Shown: positions 31,871 through 43,920 of the stretch, one piece after another
How positions within the stretch are numbered: the stretch's first letter is position 1
How the letters are laid out: each line of letters starts with the position of its first letter
From: Aspidapion aeneum
Taxonomy: Eukaryota > Arthropoda > Insecta > Coleoptera > Brentidae
NCBI GenBank assembly: GCA_963576565.1
Contig: OY755046.1
Coordinates: 46,804,786 to 46,868,785, forward strand
Direction: 5' to 3'
Length of the DNA stretch: 64,000 nt
Position numbers and translations under genes: made by a program
The notes under the pieces: model-generated
The model's database searches: none
What the model saw: only the letters and a program-made list of their open reading frames with translations
What the model was told of the DNA's origin: nothing

Positions 31871-32549
31871 AAACCACTTCTTACGGAAAACAAGTGTCTC
31901 AGAATTTAAACATGGGGGCGGGACGTCATACCTGACTGCACACCAAGTAGTATAAGTAGTAGCCTGTAGACTGCATTGTGTAGTTTACACTTGAAAATCG
32001 TTAGAGATACTTACTAACCGAAAGATGGCGTTTAAAATAAATAAATAAAGACAATAGTACAAGGTTTTTTATAAAAACAAAACAATAAATGAAATTCAAA
32101 CAAACATAACAATCTATTTTGCCTAACCGGAAATATGTTTTCTTCTAACTTCCATCGTGAAATTAGCAATTATATCTTGTGGATTATTACGCTTAACACA
32201 GAATCGACTTTTTCAACCCCTTTATTGCTGCTTACCTTACCGCCTTGAGAGAAGAGTTATGTAAATTGTTTGTTTTAAAAAGTTTTAAAACCTAAAAAAA
32301 AATTCTTATAATTTTTCATCAAAAGTATTTTCCATATTAAATTCTTATTAAAGGTTTTTTTACCAAATATATTTTCACTTATAATTTCCCTGGTGCTTGA
32401 AATATTATTTTAGCAATGTTTCTAGAAAAAGCTATAAAAAAGTAATTTACATAAATAATAAGTTATGGGCCCCTCCCAAAATGCAGACGTTTTAAAAACA
32501 TCTGTAACTTAAAAACGGCCTGATGTATCAAGATGCGGTTTAACTTTTA
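31871..32549. other. Presumed Penelope 3' UTR, then intergenic DNA
   Basis: About 31871-32045 continues with moderate GC and no frame and ends in an 'aaataaataaataaag' A-rich run at about 32036-32049, consistent with a retroelement 3' end. 32050-32549 is AT-rich without recognised features. Confidence 0.4.
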
Positions 32550-32557
32550 AGCTTCTC
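32550..32557. repeat. hAT target-site duplication, left copy (AGCTTCTC)
   Basis: AGCTTCTC occurs immediately outside both ends of the element (32550-32557 and 33195-33202). A perfect 8-bp duplication is the hallmark of hAT insertion. Confidence 0.9.
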
Positions 32558-33194
32558 CAGTGACGGCTCATGAGGTAGTGCCACGGTACCAGGGCACTAC
32601 ACTATTTTTCTGCAAAAACGTTTCTTTTTAATTTTTTAAATTTTATTTAATTTTATGCATTTCTTTTTTGTTTATTAATTATATGAAATTTGGTAATCCT
32701 GTGCAATTCTATGGATCATACTCCCACTCGACGCGATGCATAAATGGGCCACTAAAACCCAAAGCAGCATGGAAAACGCTGCCCAAAAGGAATGTGCCAC
32801 TTTTCTGGTGGCTCCTTCAAATAGAGATAGATTTAATCAGCAGCCTATATGAGCGACAGAGATAGGGCCAATGTTGGAAATTTTGGCGTTGTTTACATAG
32901 GAAACAGGCCATCAGTTAGTCGTATTACTCGCCTTGTTTATGTGCGTGGAGCATGGATGTTTTAACTTCCGCCCTTTACAAGACATTTCAATTATTTCAG
33001 CAGAGTTTTTGATACATTTTTAGTCCTTTCATGGATGAATTTGGTTTATTTAAAAAAATAGAATTAGAAACCTTAAACAAATGTGTAGGTATATTTTTAA
33101 ATGACTTGTGGGTAAAAATTTAAACGCCCCGAATTTTTCTTAACTGCCTCAAAATTCTGGCACTATTATGTTGTATTGACACGAGCTGCCGCTG
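32558..33194. mobile_element. Nonautonomous hAT element, 637 bp
   Basis: The left end CAGTGACGGCTCATGA and the right end, read on the minus strand, CAGCGGCAGCTCGTGT match at most positions over 15-16 bp and begin with CAG as hAT ends do. Perfect 8-bp duplications flank it. The interior has no transposase; the frame at 32668-32865 has no recognised domain. It depends on a transposase encoded elsewhere. Confidence 0.88.
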
Positions 33195-33597
33195 AGCTTC
33201 TCTTGAAAATCGAGTCGATCCAGGTTTTTCCATCTCTCCTATAAATACCTGAAACCTCCCAAAAAATTGAGTTTCGGAAACATCTACTTAATAATATTAT
33301 ATTTTAATGAGTAATAAAGGAAATACGGCCAAAATAAGAAAAAGTTTATCAAATATCTAAATTCAAAATATAACGTTTTCAAAAATAGAAGAGAAGGGGG
33401 GGAAAAAGATTTGAAATGACCTAAAACTTCAACAAAAATATTGCGTTTAACATGGCAATTATAAAACTTTATGACAAAAAAGAACAGATTTTATTAAATA
33501 TAATAAATTTGACCGAATATTTTTTTTATAATTGTATTCCTGATTATATCTCTAGTTTTAGTACAGAACTTTTTTATTATTTATTAAAAAATTTGTT

Positions 33598-34190
33598 ATA
33601 CAGGGTGTTTTGTTAAGACAACATACACTTTTTTAAGGCAACAGACGCCCTTTCGGGTATATATCGTACGTCTTTCGAAAAACCAAAAGCAAGTCGATTT
33701 GCGTTGGCTATCTCGAAATTTTTATAGCACGCACCCCCTTCAAGGGGTAAACTTTACCACAAAATTTTAGATATTAAATGTGGGTCGAATAATAACTTGT
33801 TTTGAAGGTCTCTTGAATGTATTTCCAACCGAGTAAATTTTTTTTAAATTAATATACATTTCTGTAACAAAAGTTAAAAAATCCCGAAACCCGTTAATTT
33901 ATTTTTTATTAAAAAAACATTTTGCAGGGTCTCTTATTTTTTTTATTTTTTGTATCTTAATTTATTTTTTTTATTTTTTTATTTATTCTTTTATTTTTTT
34001 GTATATATACCTGATGTAAATATCTCAATTTCTACACGGTTTAAAGATATTCAAGAGACCTTTAAAACAAGGTGCTATAAAAATAAAATAAAAACACTCT
34101 ATATAAACTATTTTTCTTATTCTGTCCTACTCATACCATTTATATCCTGTATTCTGTATTGGTTGGCTAAAGTTTCTAAAATCTAAAACT
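33598..34190 (+). repeat. Repeat F copy 1, starting with tacagggtgtt
   Basis: Opens with the insect-repeat terminal motif 'tacagggtgttttgt'. Its later part ('aaacattttgcagggtctct', 'aaatatctca', 'ctttaaaacaaggt') recurs at 52050-52290. A T-rich microsatellite (ttta/ttttttat) fills 33925-34010. No protein-like frame. Confidence 0.55.
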
Positions 34191-34499
34191 GGGCAAGCAA
34201 AGTCTAGTCATAGTATGTTTGACATTTTTTAACCCTTTGTTTCGTTCGTTCGCCGACTTTCGCTATATTCCACCCTTGAGAACGAGAAATCGAAGTTTAG
34301 CCTGCAGAGAAGCGGTCGAGACAGAGGAACATCGAGAGGAGAATGTTAATTATTTGTCTTTAACTTAATTTCTGTTTACAAGTAAAATTGTACAGTTTTG
34401 ACTCGTTCTAAAAAGCGGCTTTCAAAACGAAAGGTTTTTCTCATTTTTAACATCGGCTTTCAATAAAACTCAGTACTAAAACAAATTCTCTTATGATAA

Positions 34500-35904
34500 A
34501 AAGCATCAAACATTCAAAAACAGGAGAAAAAATATTAAAACTAACAATAGGAACATACATTATCAGGTCAATGAACACCGACGAAACAATAAATGAACTG
34601 GATTGTTGTCAGAAATCCATCGAAAATCAGAAAATCAAATAAACTAAACTCTGGCAATCTACTATAACATAAAAGAACTTCGAAGTAGAAATCATAATAA
34701 ATAAAACCATAAGTAAATACGTCCATTTAAAGGAGTCTCAGATCGGGTTGCCTATCTTACACTCAAAATACAGAACATCACTTAAAGTTATCAAAGTATA
34801 CGCCCCGCCCCCACTTCTACCTACGATGACGAGCACATCGAAGCGTTAAGACCTCTCAAAAGCTATGGAAGAACACAAAACCCATCTTACACAAAAAAAG
34901 ACATCGATGGAATACACAGAACCCAATAAAACTATAAGAAAAATGACACAAGAGCCAAGAAATAAAAGTTGAGAGAGATATAGAAAATAACAGAAATATC
35001 AAATAAAAAAATAAAGGATATGAACGGCAAAGAACTAACGTTAAAGAGGATATTATAAATATCACACAATTATTCTACACAGAATTATACAAAACAAAAA
35101 GGGAACCATCGCGAAAAACAATGAAGAAACTTCGAATAAATGAAAAATATCAAATCACCTGGAAAAGGCGGAGTAGCGGCAGAGATGCTTAAGTACGGTG
35201 GTAAAGCTGTAGTTAATAAAATACTAAAAGAAAAAATAATCCGAAATAATTATTCTACGCAAAAACGGCGATAGAGCAGACCTACAAAACTATCGACCTA
35301 TAACACTTTTCACGAAAATTTTAACAGACAGACTAACAAGAAAATTTAGGGGAAATCAATCAAAAGAACAACACGAATCAGAAAAGGTTAGGGGGAGTTA
35401 ACAGTTGACCACCTATTAAACATGAAAATCCTAAAAGAGTGAGCCAACGAATTCAACATTCCACTATATATTGCAATTATAGACTTTAAAAAAGCGTTGG
35501 ATAGCGTTGAGAACTGGGCAGTAAAAGCATCTTTAATTAATAGCCGAATTGATCACAGATACACAGACTTAATAGCCGATAACTATAAAGAAGCAACTAA
35601 ATCAATCAAAATCAACGAAGTAACCAAGGCAATCTGCATAAGAAGAGATGTCAGAAAGGGTGACACAATATCCACTAAACTATTTAACCAGGCCTTAGAA
35701 GATGTTTTTAAAAACTTAGATTGGGAAGAGATAGGCATTAAAGTAAGCGGAAAATACTTCAACGACCTACGATATTCTGACGATGTCGCCTCAATAACAG
35801 ATAAGAAAGAAGAACTAATAAGAATGATGGAAGAACTGGATACAGCAGCTAAAAATATAGGCTTAAGTATGAACTGCACTAAAACTAAAAACATACTCTC
35901 CTAA
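34500..35904 (+). pseudogene. RTE-like LINE family C, copy 3 (longest, internally deleted)
   Basis: This copy retains the endonuclease start (IGTYIIRSMNTDETINELD near 34550, then KVYAP... near 34795), linker fragments (DMNGKELT near 35020), the RT entry (SPGKGGVAAEMLKYGGKAV near 35155-35210, in two frames) and the main RT frame 35497-35904, with GDTISTKLFNQALEDVF (motif B), LDWEEIGIKVSGKYFNDL, RYSDDVASI (the FADD/YxDD box as YSDD) and ELDTAAKNIGLSMN. DFKKALDSVE at about 35478 is motif A with F changed. It stops at 35904 without the C-terminal tail present in 11580-12420. Stops and deletions make it inactive. Confidence 0.85.
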
Positions 35905-36276
35905 CTTCTATTCCGGAATCCTACCCGTGTCAAGGGAGACCCGGGCTACAACGTGGTGAAAGCCCGCCCTGCAAATAAGACCAAAAAATTACACATTACA
36001 TAAATTTCTATTGACATTTTTTCATCCCTTTCTTTGTGTTTACAAGCAAAATTTTTCAGTTTTGGCTCGATCTAAAAAGCGGCTCTCAAAACAAATAAGG
36101 TTTAACATGTTGTCATGTTAAACATCGGCTTTCAGAATGTCCCTTTCAATAAAAAAATTAATAAATAAACCTATCATAGCGGAGAATGTAAATTATTTGT
36201 GTTTAATTTAATTTCTGTTTACAAGCTAAATTTTAGCGGCTTTCAGAACGTACCTTTCGATAAAAATCAATAAAGG

Positions 36277-36552
36277 ATCCTGCACACTTGTAATGGGTTT
36301 CTAGTGGGTTTACATACTTTTTGGATATCCCCCGTAAAGGAAAATATCAATTTTTGCAAAAAACAAGCTAAGATGTAGACGCTTTTGAGGTTTCAGTGCA
36401 ATATTATTTGAATTGCCCCCGTATCTCCAAAACTAGTCAAAGAATAGAATTGGGCCCATGACAACTATTGATCAGTAAGGTGATATGAACAACATACTAA
36501 AATTTTATCGATATTAGCCGTGCACTAGAAACGCATTACAAGTGTGCAGGAT
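36277..36552. mobile_element. 276-bp TIR element inserted in the array
   Basis: 'atcctgcacacttgtaatg' (36277-36295) matches the reverse complement of 36534-36552 exactly, and after one mismatch the pairing continues through 'gtttctagtg'. The neighbouring array units run 'aataaa' directly into 'cctacc/cctatc', showing where the element went in. Target duplication not certain. Noncoding interior. Confidence 0.8.
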
Positions 36553-37246
36553 GCTTTACCTACCATAAAGGAGACGTTAATTATTTATCTTTAACTCAAT
36601 TTTTGTAAAATACAAGCAAAATTTTACAGGGATGGCTAATTCTAAAAAGCAGCTTTTAAAAAAAACTTAAGTTTCCAAAAGCGGGCGTAAAATGGTTCTT
36701 TAACACCCTGGAAGGTATGAACATATATTTACATACGAAAATGTGACAATAAAAGCAACCGGACCATGCCTAGTGGAGAGCTTGATATGAATATATTAAA
36801 CGCCTCAAACAAGGCTCAATGCAGCTTGTGCAAAAATTAATATTTGTATAGTTTTATACGCTGTTGTAGGAGAAAACATAACTCTAGCGCCATCTTTTGA
36901 TAAAAAAAAGTACGTGATAAAAAAAGCAATAGCGTATCCAACCCAAAAAAGGAGGGAAGGCCGGTTTCTCAATTACATAGCCTTCTTAATTTAAGAAAGT
37001 TTATAATATTATTGAATTTTATCGTCTGATTTCAAAAGCCTGATAAAAAGAGGACAAGGAGCCTTGCCTTCCCTGAATGTCCTTGTAAAAAAGGGTACTA
37101 AATTTTACAGCTAGAAGAAATTTCAAACAATACAATACAAAAACATACTTATCAGAATTTGTTTTGTTACGTATTTTCTATTTGTTCAAAAAATCTTCTT
37201 TGAACCACTGGAGTGAAGAATATTTTTGCCCGCAGTCTTCTTGATG

Positions 37247-37408
37247 CATGGGCGCATCCAAACCTAAGATTTTTAAAAATATTTTCCACATTTTAAGTAT
37301 AAAAAATAACATAGAATACGACATTAGGAGACATCGCCTCCCCCCCCCCCCCTCTCAGAGGCCTCGCCCTCCCCCGTCCCCCAAGATATATTTCTGGGTG
37401 CGCCACTG
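37247..37408. mobile_element. Small MITE-like insertion with C-rich ends, second copy
   Basis: The right end 'ttctgggtgcgccactg' (37391-37407) is the inverted match of 'catgggcgcatcca' at 37247-37260, and the 'gaggcctcgccct' block and poly-C runs match 12748-12883. It is a related copy of the same small family. Confidence 0.6.
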
Positions 37409-37555
37409 CTTCATGACATCGCATACCCGTGCGTCAGGCAAAAAATGTTACTTTTTACGCACTTAATACAAAAATAACTCTTTTGTTTCATTTTGGGTTT
37501 CGGCTTTCAGAACGTACCTTTCGATAAAAATCAAAAAAAAAAAATAAACCTACCA

Positions 37556-39659
37556 TATTTTTTTCATGAAAAAAAGCGTCCTGGAAAAATAAAAAGGGTA
37601 AATAAATGAACATTTGTTATGTCGATAAAACTAGTTTATCTCTCGTAACACTAATTATTATATACCTACACTGAAAAAAATCCATGATGCAAAGACAAAT
37701 TTATCGTGCAGTTGACCTATCTTTAATTGATTTAAGTATGTGTATATTCAAACTTATATATCACGATGATTGACTTGAATTCGTAGATTTTGCATATTTG
37801 TGATCCATCTATCACATGTTTAAACAATAACTCTTTTAATAAAAAGGTCGATTATCTTAAATAAAATAATTCATAACAATTAATTTATTATAATTTGGCT
37901 TAAATTCGTGCTCAAACTAAAATTTGGTTAAGGATTCTATTATCTAAAAAAACTAAAATTTTATGCGTATTTTATAGATAAATGCATGAAAAGTGATTCG
38001 TGTCAGGTCCCCCACATTTTTCTTTCAATTTCTAAAAAAGCCCATATTGCTTGATATCACTCTTACTTAGTCATATGATACCAGGAATAATTTTATTCAT
38101 AAACAATTGTGTTTACTTGACTTGACTACGACATTAATCCAAGATTTGACCAACTGCTGAAAAATAATTAGTTTTTTTGTTGGTTTTTTGAAATTTCAAT
38201 GATAATTTTAGCTTGAGAAATATAAATTTGACTGAAAAAGTATGCTTGGTTGACTTATTTTTTAGCCATCCATATGTAGGAATTCTATTGGGATCGTCAA
38301 AGAAAACTTTTTTTATTTTCACTCAAAATAAGTTTGGGTCAAAAAAGATCTAACCACTAAAATTTTTGAGAGCGTCTGTCTGTGGGACACGATAACTCAA
38401 AAATCAATAAATATGTTTTAGCTAATCAACTGCCAACGTTCCTATTTTGAGAACCCTCATTAAAAAAATTGTAAGGAATTTATTCATAGTTTTTTAAAAA
38501 TAAAACCAAATATTTTTAGTAATTAGACAATAATATTTTTGTCAGTTTAATGAACATTTTTTACTTAGTTTTATTTTTATTCTTTATATCAAGAAAAAAA
38601 TCAAAATTCAAAAGTTTTTTCAATTTTTTGCCCTAATCAAAACCTCAAAAACTATTTTTTTTTAAATAGTTTTTTATATTAGGTAGCTATTCAATGACCT
38701 ACCTGGTAAATTGGTTTACACTAAACTTATTCTTTAGCTTTTGAGATAACCGTCTTTAATTAGGCATGTGCCACATTGATTGAGAACTTTATGTTGAACA
38801 AAAATAAAGCTTCTCTAACATCCACTACAACTAGGTCCTACGAATGGATTTACGCGCCTGCTGGTGCCATTTTTTTAATGAACAAAATATAGATCATTAA
38901 AATATATCTTTTTAGGGCAGATTAGAAACACAAGTGTCATACTACAATGTTAAAAAAATTATATATGAACCGAACCAAATCGAACAACAAAATATATTGA
39001 TTTGACATTAGATAAAAATTCTTGCAACCATTTTTGTAACTAAAAATGTCAAAACTTTATTTTTCGAGATATTGAAAAGAAGAAACGCAAAATTAATATT
39101 TTTCACCCAACTATTTCTTCAATGTCAGTATCTATTAGTTAGTTGGGAAGGTATTAGATACGTTATACTCCATTTATATATATTTTAATCCAGGATTAAC
39201 ATTATTATTGTTAAAGGAACGCAAGTGACAGGATGCAAAGTTGACGAAAATTTTTACAGACTTTTTTGGTTGATAAGAGTTTTTGAAAAGGTCGTGGTCA
39301 GCAAAAATTAAAAAATATGCTAGAAATTAAACTTTCGTGTAATTCCCAACACAAAACGAAAATTTTCCAAAATTACATTTTAAACTGATCTCCCCCGAAA
39401 TTTTTTTCTGGGTACGGCCCAGCCCTACAGAGCCTTTCTCAAAGGTATTTCTCTTAAATGGACTCGCACCCTAACAAACGCAAACAAGTGGATATAGATG
39501 GATACCTCAAAAAAAAAATCACAAATACATAGTAAAAACATCCCTCATTACAAGAATAAAAATACCCACATGCACACTCACACATGCGCGCCCACCTTCG
39601 CATCCCTAGTCCATCACTCTTTTTAAAGAAAAAAAACACAATATATAAAATAGGGAAGG
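37556..39659. other. Intergenic DNA with repeat E copy 2
   Basis: 38257-38420 is the continuous copy of repeat E that is split by a LINE at 10964-11470. The remainder is AT-rich with no recognised gene; 39400-39412 has a 'ttctgggtacggccc' phrase like the small MITE ends but no partner. Confidence 0.45.
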
Positions 39660-40040
39660 GGTATGTAATATTGCGCCGAACGTAGAATAACTTCGATTTC
39701 AGTAAAAAGAAAATATATCTCTTAGTTCAGGAGAACTGTATTGGTCGAAGCAGGCTTGACGGACGGAGTAGAAACAGACATACATAAAGCTCCGCGAGCG
39801 ACAGAGAAGTCACGATTAATTGAAGCCGTTAGAGGGCGCCTATTACCAATACACGAGGCGGAGCCCCGAAATGCGAGACAAAGATGGAAAAAGAAACATC
39901 GGGCAAAGCAAGATACTTCGACGGACCGTCACTCAGTGTTGGGGTAATGCCCACAGCGAAAGCACGTGACTTAGAGAAGGTAGCGAACAATTGAGACTTG
40001 ATTTTGAAAGAAAATTGCCGCGCGCGCGATCTCTAAGACT
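39660..40040 (+). promoter_or_regulatory. GC-richer block upstream of the candidate exon
   Basis: Compared with its AT-rich surroundings, 39720-40035 has many CpGs (for example gccgcgcgcgcgatc at 40018-40032) and few homopolymers. The 68-codon frame at 39741-39947 has no recognised motif and may be 5' untranslated. Position 280 bp before the exon-like ORF at 40319 suggests a promoter or leader exon of a host gene. No TATA or initiator can be assigned with confidence. Confidence 0.3.
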
Positions 40041-40318
40041 GTTTAAAAAAATTTGTGAATTTGATAATAATATTTTTGTTGATCGATGGTGTTGAAATTA
40101 ACATTCAATAAATAATTATAAGTGATCTTGATGAAAAATTAAGTTTAAAGTGAACTGTTGTAAAAATGATGCGTAAAAAACGGAACATGTACAAAATGCA
40201 AAAAAAATGTTTATAAAAAAAACTGATTTGTTGTTGGTATATCAAGTGGCATTAAAAACTATAGACAATGAAGTGGAGAAAAACTTACAAGTACAAAAAT
40301 TAAACATTTTTGGTTTAA

Positions 40319-40525
40319 AGTCTTTCGACAAATCTTAAAGAAAATCACCTAACTAAATTTAAACCATCAAAACTGGCCGAACTAGAGGAACGATTACTTA
40401 TGCAGCCAACCACTGCAGCCAATTTGCCACCTCCAGGAGGTGATATGGATTTGCAGACGATGCAAAGCATGGAGTGGCTTTTCAAAAAAGAGAGGATTTA
40501 CCTTTTGGCTCAGTTTTGGCAGCAG
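40319..40525 (+). CDS. Candidate host coding exon (gene not identified)
   Basis: An open frame runs from 40319 to a donor site CAG|GTTAGT at 40525/40526, with a stop nine bases into the presumed intron. It encodes KPSKLAELEERLLMQ, PTTAANLPPPGGDMDLQT and MQSMEWLFKKERIYLLAQFW, then QQ. The possible first Met is at 40400; an AG at 40319-40320 is an alternative acceptor if the exon is internal. The composition (a proline/glycine linker followed by an aromatic, amphipathic helix like a coiled-coil start) is unlike anything else in the window and looks constrained. I do not recognise the family. No further exon could be joined with confidence. Confidence 0.45.
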
Positions 40526-40663
40526 GTTAGTTGATTTCATGTATTTTTCTGTCAGTGTCAAAGTAGGATACCTCAAGGCACAGTGGAAGGACAACAAGAA
40601 TCTGAATAAAAAGCTTTTATTTACTTATTTAAATTTATATCTGGCTATAATACCTGAGGAAAT

Positions 40664-40925
40664 GAAGAGAAACATTAAAAAATCCAACTTCTTTAGTTAT
40701 TTAGCAAATGATCTCGATGAAACGGGGTATTTGAATATTATCCAGTAGGTACTTGATAAATACAATCAAAACTGGGTGAACTTATAGGTAGGTATATAAT
40801 ACCTAAGAAAATATTTCAAATAAAAAAGAAAAATATTAAAAAATCAAACTTCTTTCGTTATTTAGCAAAAGATCTCGATGAAACCAGGAATTTAAATATT
40901 ATCAACTACTTGATAAACAAAATGA
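40664..40925 (+). repeat. Direct repeat, period about 169 bp, two copies
   Basis: 40664-40755 and 40833-40920 share 'acattaaaaaatc', 'aacttcttt.gttatttagc', 'gatctcgatgaaac' and 'aatattatc' in order. Both copies read the same way in one frame (NIKKSNFF..YLA.DLDET..LNII), but this may simply reflect a recent duplication. Confidence 0.65.
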
Positions 40926-41419
40926 CATCTCAATCAAAGGATTTTTGATTGGATACAAAGAAAGCAACCTATAATGTATTAATAGAGAAATGAAGAAAAA
41001 AAATCAAACATCAAAATTTATTTACAAAACCTTTTGGAACCGATGTTTTTGGAAAAACTTCCTAATGTAGAAATAAGACAAATTATTGAAAATTAAATTT
41101 TATGTCATTATTTAAAAGAGATCTCATAAAAGAACTTCAAAACTAGCAAACTTCTTTTTTTCGTTTAGAAAACTCCAGCTTTCAATAAAAATAAAACAGC
41201 AAATCTTGATCATCATATGGTTGCTCTGGTAAGAAGTTTGGTATTTCCCACAAATTTTGGTAATTACTCGATCAAAATTGTATATCATTATTTAAAAAAT
41301 ATATCAAAAAATTTATTTAAGAAATAGCACTTATTTTTGTTATATTCCTTTTAAAAAAGTCCAGCTTCCAATAAAAATTGAAAATAAAAAAGCAAATCTT
41401 GATAATCATCTAATTGGTA
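40926..41419. other. Intergenic DNA, no recognised gene
   Basis: AT-rich with repeated 'agtccagct.tcaataaaaat' phrases near 41165 and 41355; no gene recognised. Confidence 0.4.
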
Positions 41420-41510
41420 TGTTATTTCTAATAAATGTTGATGATTTACGCAATCGAAAGCTTTCTTAAAGTCAATCAGAACGCCCTCGTAGATAAGCAG
41501 AAATTAAGAA
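41420..41510 (-). pseudogene. LINE RT motif A scrap
   Basis: The minus strand from 41507 encodes YEGVLIDFKKAFDCVNHQHL, then LEIT: an RT motif A (DFKKAFD) with its usual NH box. Nothing else of the element could be traced on either side. Confidence 0.65.
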
Positions 41511-42689
41511 TTTATCCAAGCATCGATACCTAATAAGTATCGACTGTCCTTAAGTGTCATTTAAATTTTGCTGAGGTTTAAAACATATTTTGTTATTTAT
41601 ATTTGTAAATACATTTAATTGCCCTGTGCTCGTAACTCGTAAGCATTTTAGGATAGACAAAAATAGTAATACTAAAATCCAGAGTTAAGCAATAAATACT
41701 TTAATTAAATTAGAAGTCTGAATATTTATTGGGTCGAAAAGTCGTAAGTGCTGGATTTTGAAAGCTTTACGGAAATTTAGTGAGGCCTTTCTAAATTTAT
41801 TCCAAAAATAATAGGATTAGTACTAAATAAATCGACTTTAAAGTTTGTCACAGCCAAGTTTGTTTGGTGGTTTTTAGAAAATTTTTCTAGCTTTATTTGA
41901 ACATTGATTAATTGGTGGGATGTATATTTCAGATTGTTGAAAAATATCGAGGTTTTCTAAATCAACAAAGCTATTTTAGATGTCCTTAGTATTTGTATGG
42001 GGCTTTAAATCTTAAAGGATTTTTACGGTAGCTAAATCCAAAATTTATTGGGGATTTATAGATTTAATAACTTCCGTATCTGCTCCTTTAAATGTTTAAT
42101 ATACTATTTAAGTATTTCTCAGATTTTAACGTTAATGTTTTTTATTTATGTTATGTGTTAACTAATTATAAATTGTAAATAAATAACAGATAATTTTGGA
42201 ATCATTTTCCCACACTAATACACAACTGGTAATTTTTTGTAATTTGCAACCTGAGACATTTGCTTAAAACCTGCAACATGCGGTAATACGCAAATAAAAC
42301 AATTGGTTATGGATAGGATTAAATAATTTTAAAATCGACGACTATAATCGAGTTTTGCACTTGAATAATATCAACTATCAAATATTTACTCTAATGCATG
42401 CAGTTGAAACAAACTAAAAAAATCAAATACTGGCCTTCGTGTAGTGTTTGATGATATTCGTAACGCAACTAGTAAGGTATCTGCTTAGCTAAAAAAATAT
42501 CGGTAAACAAAATTTTATGTGTCACATATAATATTTTCGTTATACTGGAAAATAAGTGTATTCTTAAAATAAAATGCATCCAGTCACAAAGAATGCAAAG
42601 CATGCAGCCTCAGTTCACATGATCACATGGGTCTTTAGTATAAATTACTGTCTAAAATTCTTGTTTCGAATACTTTTGACGGCTGGTAA
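41511..42689. other. AT-rich DNA without a recognised gene
   Basis: No coding frame above chance, no RNA gene and no paired repeat seen. Confidence 0.4.
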
Positions 42690-43920
42690 ACCCCTGATCA
42701 AAAGATAACTCGATCGATACCGAAATTAGGAATTTTAAAAATCTAATTAATATAAATGTTTGTAACGTGTACAAATTACCTCTGAATAAAAATAAATAGT
42801 TTTGAGAACTCGATATATATAAAGTTATAGGAATTTTTGAGCATTAAAACCACTAATCAATAATCACGCCTATGGTTAATAAAATTTAACTGTTGAACAA
42901 TAAATTACAAAATGCATTTAAAGGATTAAATTTCAAACTTAGAATAGGTTAGATAGATCTTAGATAAACCTTGAAACATTTGTTTCTAAATCAAAACCTG
43001 ATTAATACAATTTAAACAAATGATTAAATGAATTCTTTAAAACATTTTTAAGAAATAAATTTTAAGTTCCATAGTTTTTTGTTTAAATATCACTTTGATA
43101 TCTCTTGTGATTTAAAAGTTACAAATATTTTAAATTTTCAAGCCCCAAAAAATTGATTGATAAAAAGATGACTTGATTGATACCGAAATTACGAATTTTA
43201 AAAATCTAGTTAATATAAACGTTTAAATATTGCCTCTGATTAACAACAAAATAGTTTTTAGAACTCAATATAAATAAAATTATAGGAATTTTTAAGCCAT
43301 TTAAAATACCAATCAATAATCACGGTTATACTAGGTAATAAAATTTAATTGTTGAACAATAAATTAAGGAAAGTATTAAAAGGATTAAATTTCAAACTTA
43401 AACCTTAAACCTGAAACATTTGTTTATAAATTAAAACTAACATTTTAACAAATGATTTGAAATTTTCAAGAAATAAGGTTTTAAGTTCCATTTTTTTTAA
43501 CATTATATTTCGATATCTTTTGTAATTTAAAATGTATAATTATTTTAAATTTTAAAGCCCTAACAATTTGATCAAAAGATAATGACATAACTCAATCGAT
43601 ATCAAAATTAAGAATTTTAATAATCTAAATGTTTGTAACGTTTACAAATTACATCTAAATTATTTTTTTTTAAAGAACTTCATATAAATAAAGTTATTGG
43701 AATTTTTGAATAATAAAACTATGAATCAATAATCACACCTAGTTAATAAAATTTAATGGCTAAACAATAAATTAAGTGCAGTCAAAGGACTAAATTTCAA
43801 ACTTTGAATAACCTAAGATTTGTTATCAAATTGAAGCCTTATTAGTAAAATTTAAAAAAATTATTTGAAATTTTCAGGAAAAAAATATTTCAAAATTTGC
43901 TTTAAGATCCAATTTAGACC
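42690..43920 (+). repeat. Three-unit tandem array, about 430-bp period
   Basis: Units begin near 42693, 43148 and 43567 with 'gatcaaaagataactcgatc' variants. Each continues with 'ccgaaatt', 'gaattttaaaaatctaatta', 'aaataaagttataggaattt', 'caataatcac', 'gttgaacaataaatta' and 'aggattaaatttcaaactt'. Divergence of about 15-20% by eye. Noncoding. Confidence 0.8.

Larger units (their letters stand above)
34337..37555 (+). repeat. Interrupted array of 130-150 bp units
   Basis: Units at about 34337-34470, 36040-36165, 36180-36275, 36560-36680 and (partial) 37497-37555 share 'ttaattatttgtctttaact', 'tctgtttacaag', 'ctaaaaagcggctttcaaaa' and 'tttcagaacgtacctttcga'. The first gap is filled by the family C LINE, the third by the TIR element 36277-36552. 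A perfect 10-bp hairpin (gtttaacatg/catgttaaac) lies at 36100-36123 inside the second unit. Confidence 0.7.

Noticed and set aside
33598..33620. Defined transposon from the 'tacagggtgtt' motif at 33598
   Set aside because: No convincing partner end or target duplication found; left as a repeat only.
35583..35894. 103-codon minus frame
   Set aside because: Antisense of the family C RT frame at 35497-35904.
39741..39947. 68-codon frame as a protein gene
   Set aside because: No family resemblance. Kept only as part of a GC-richer region upstream of the candidate exon.
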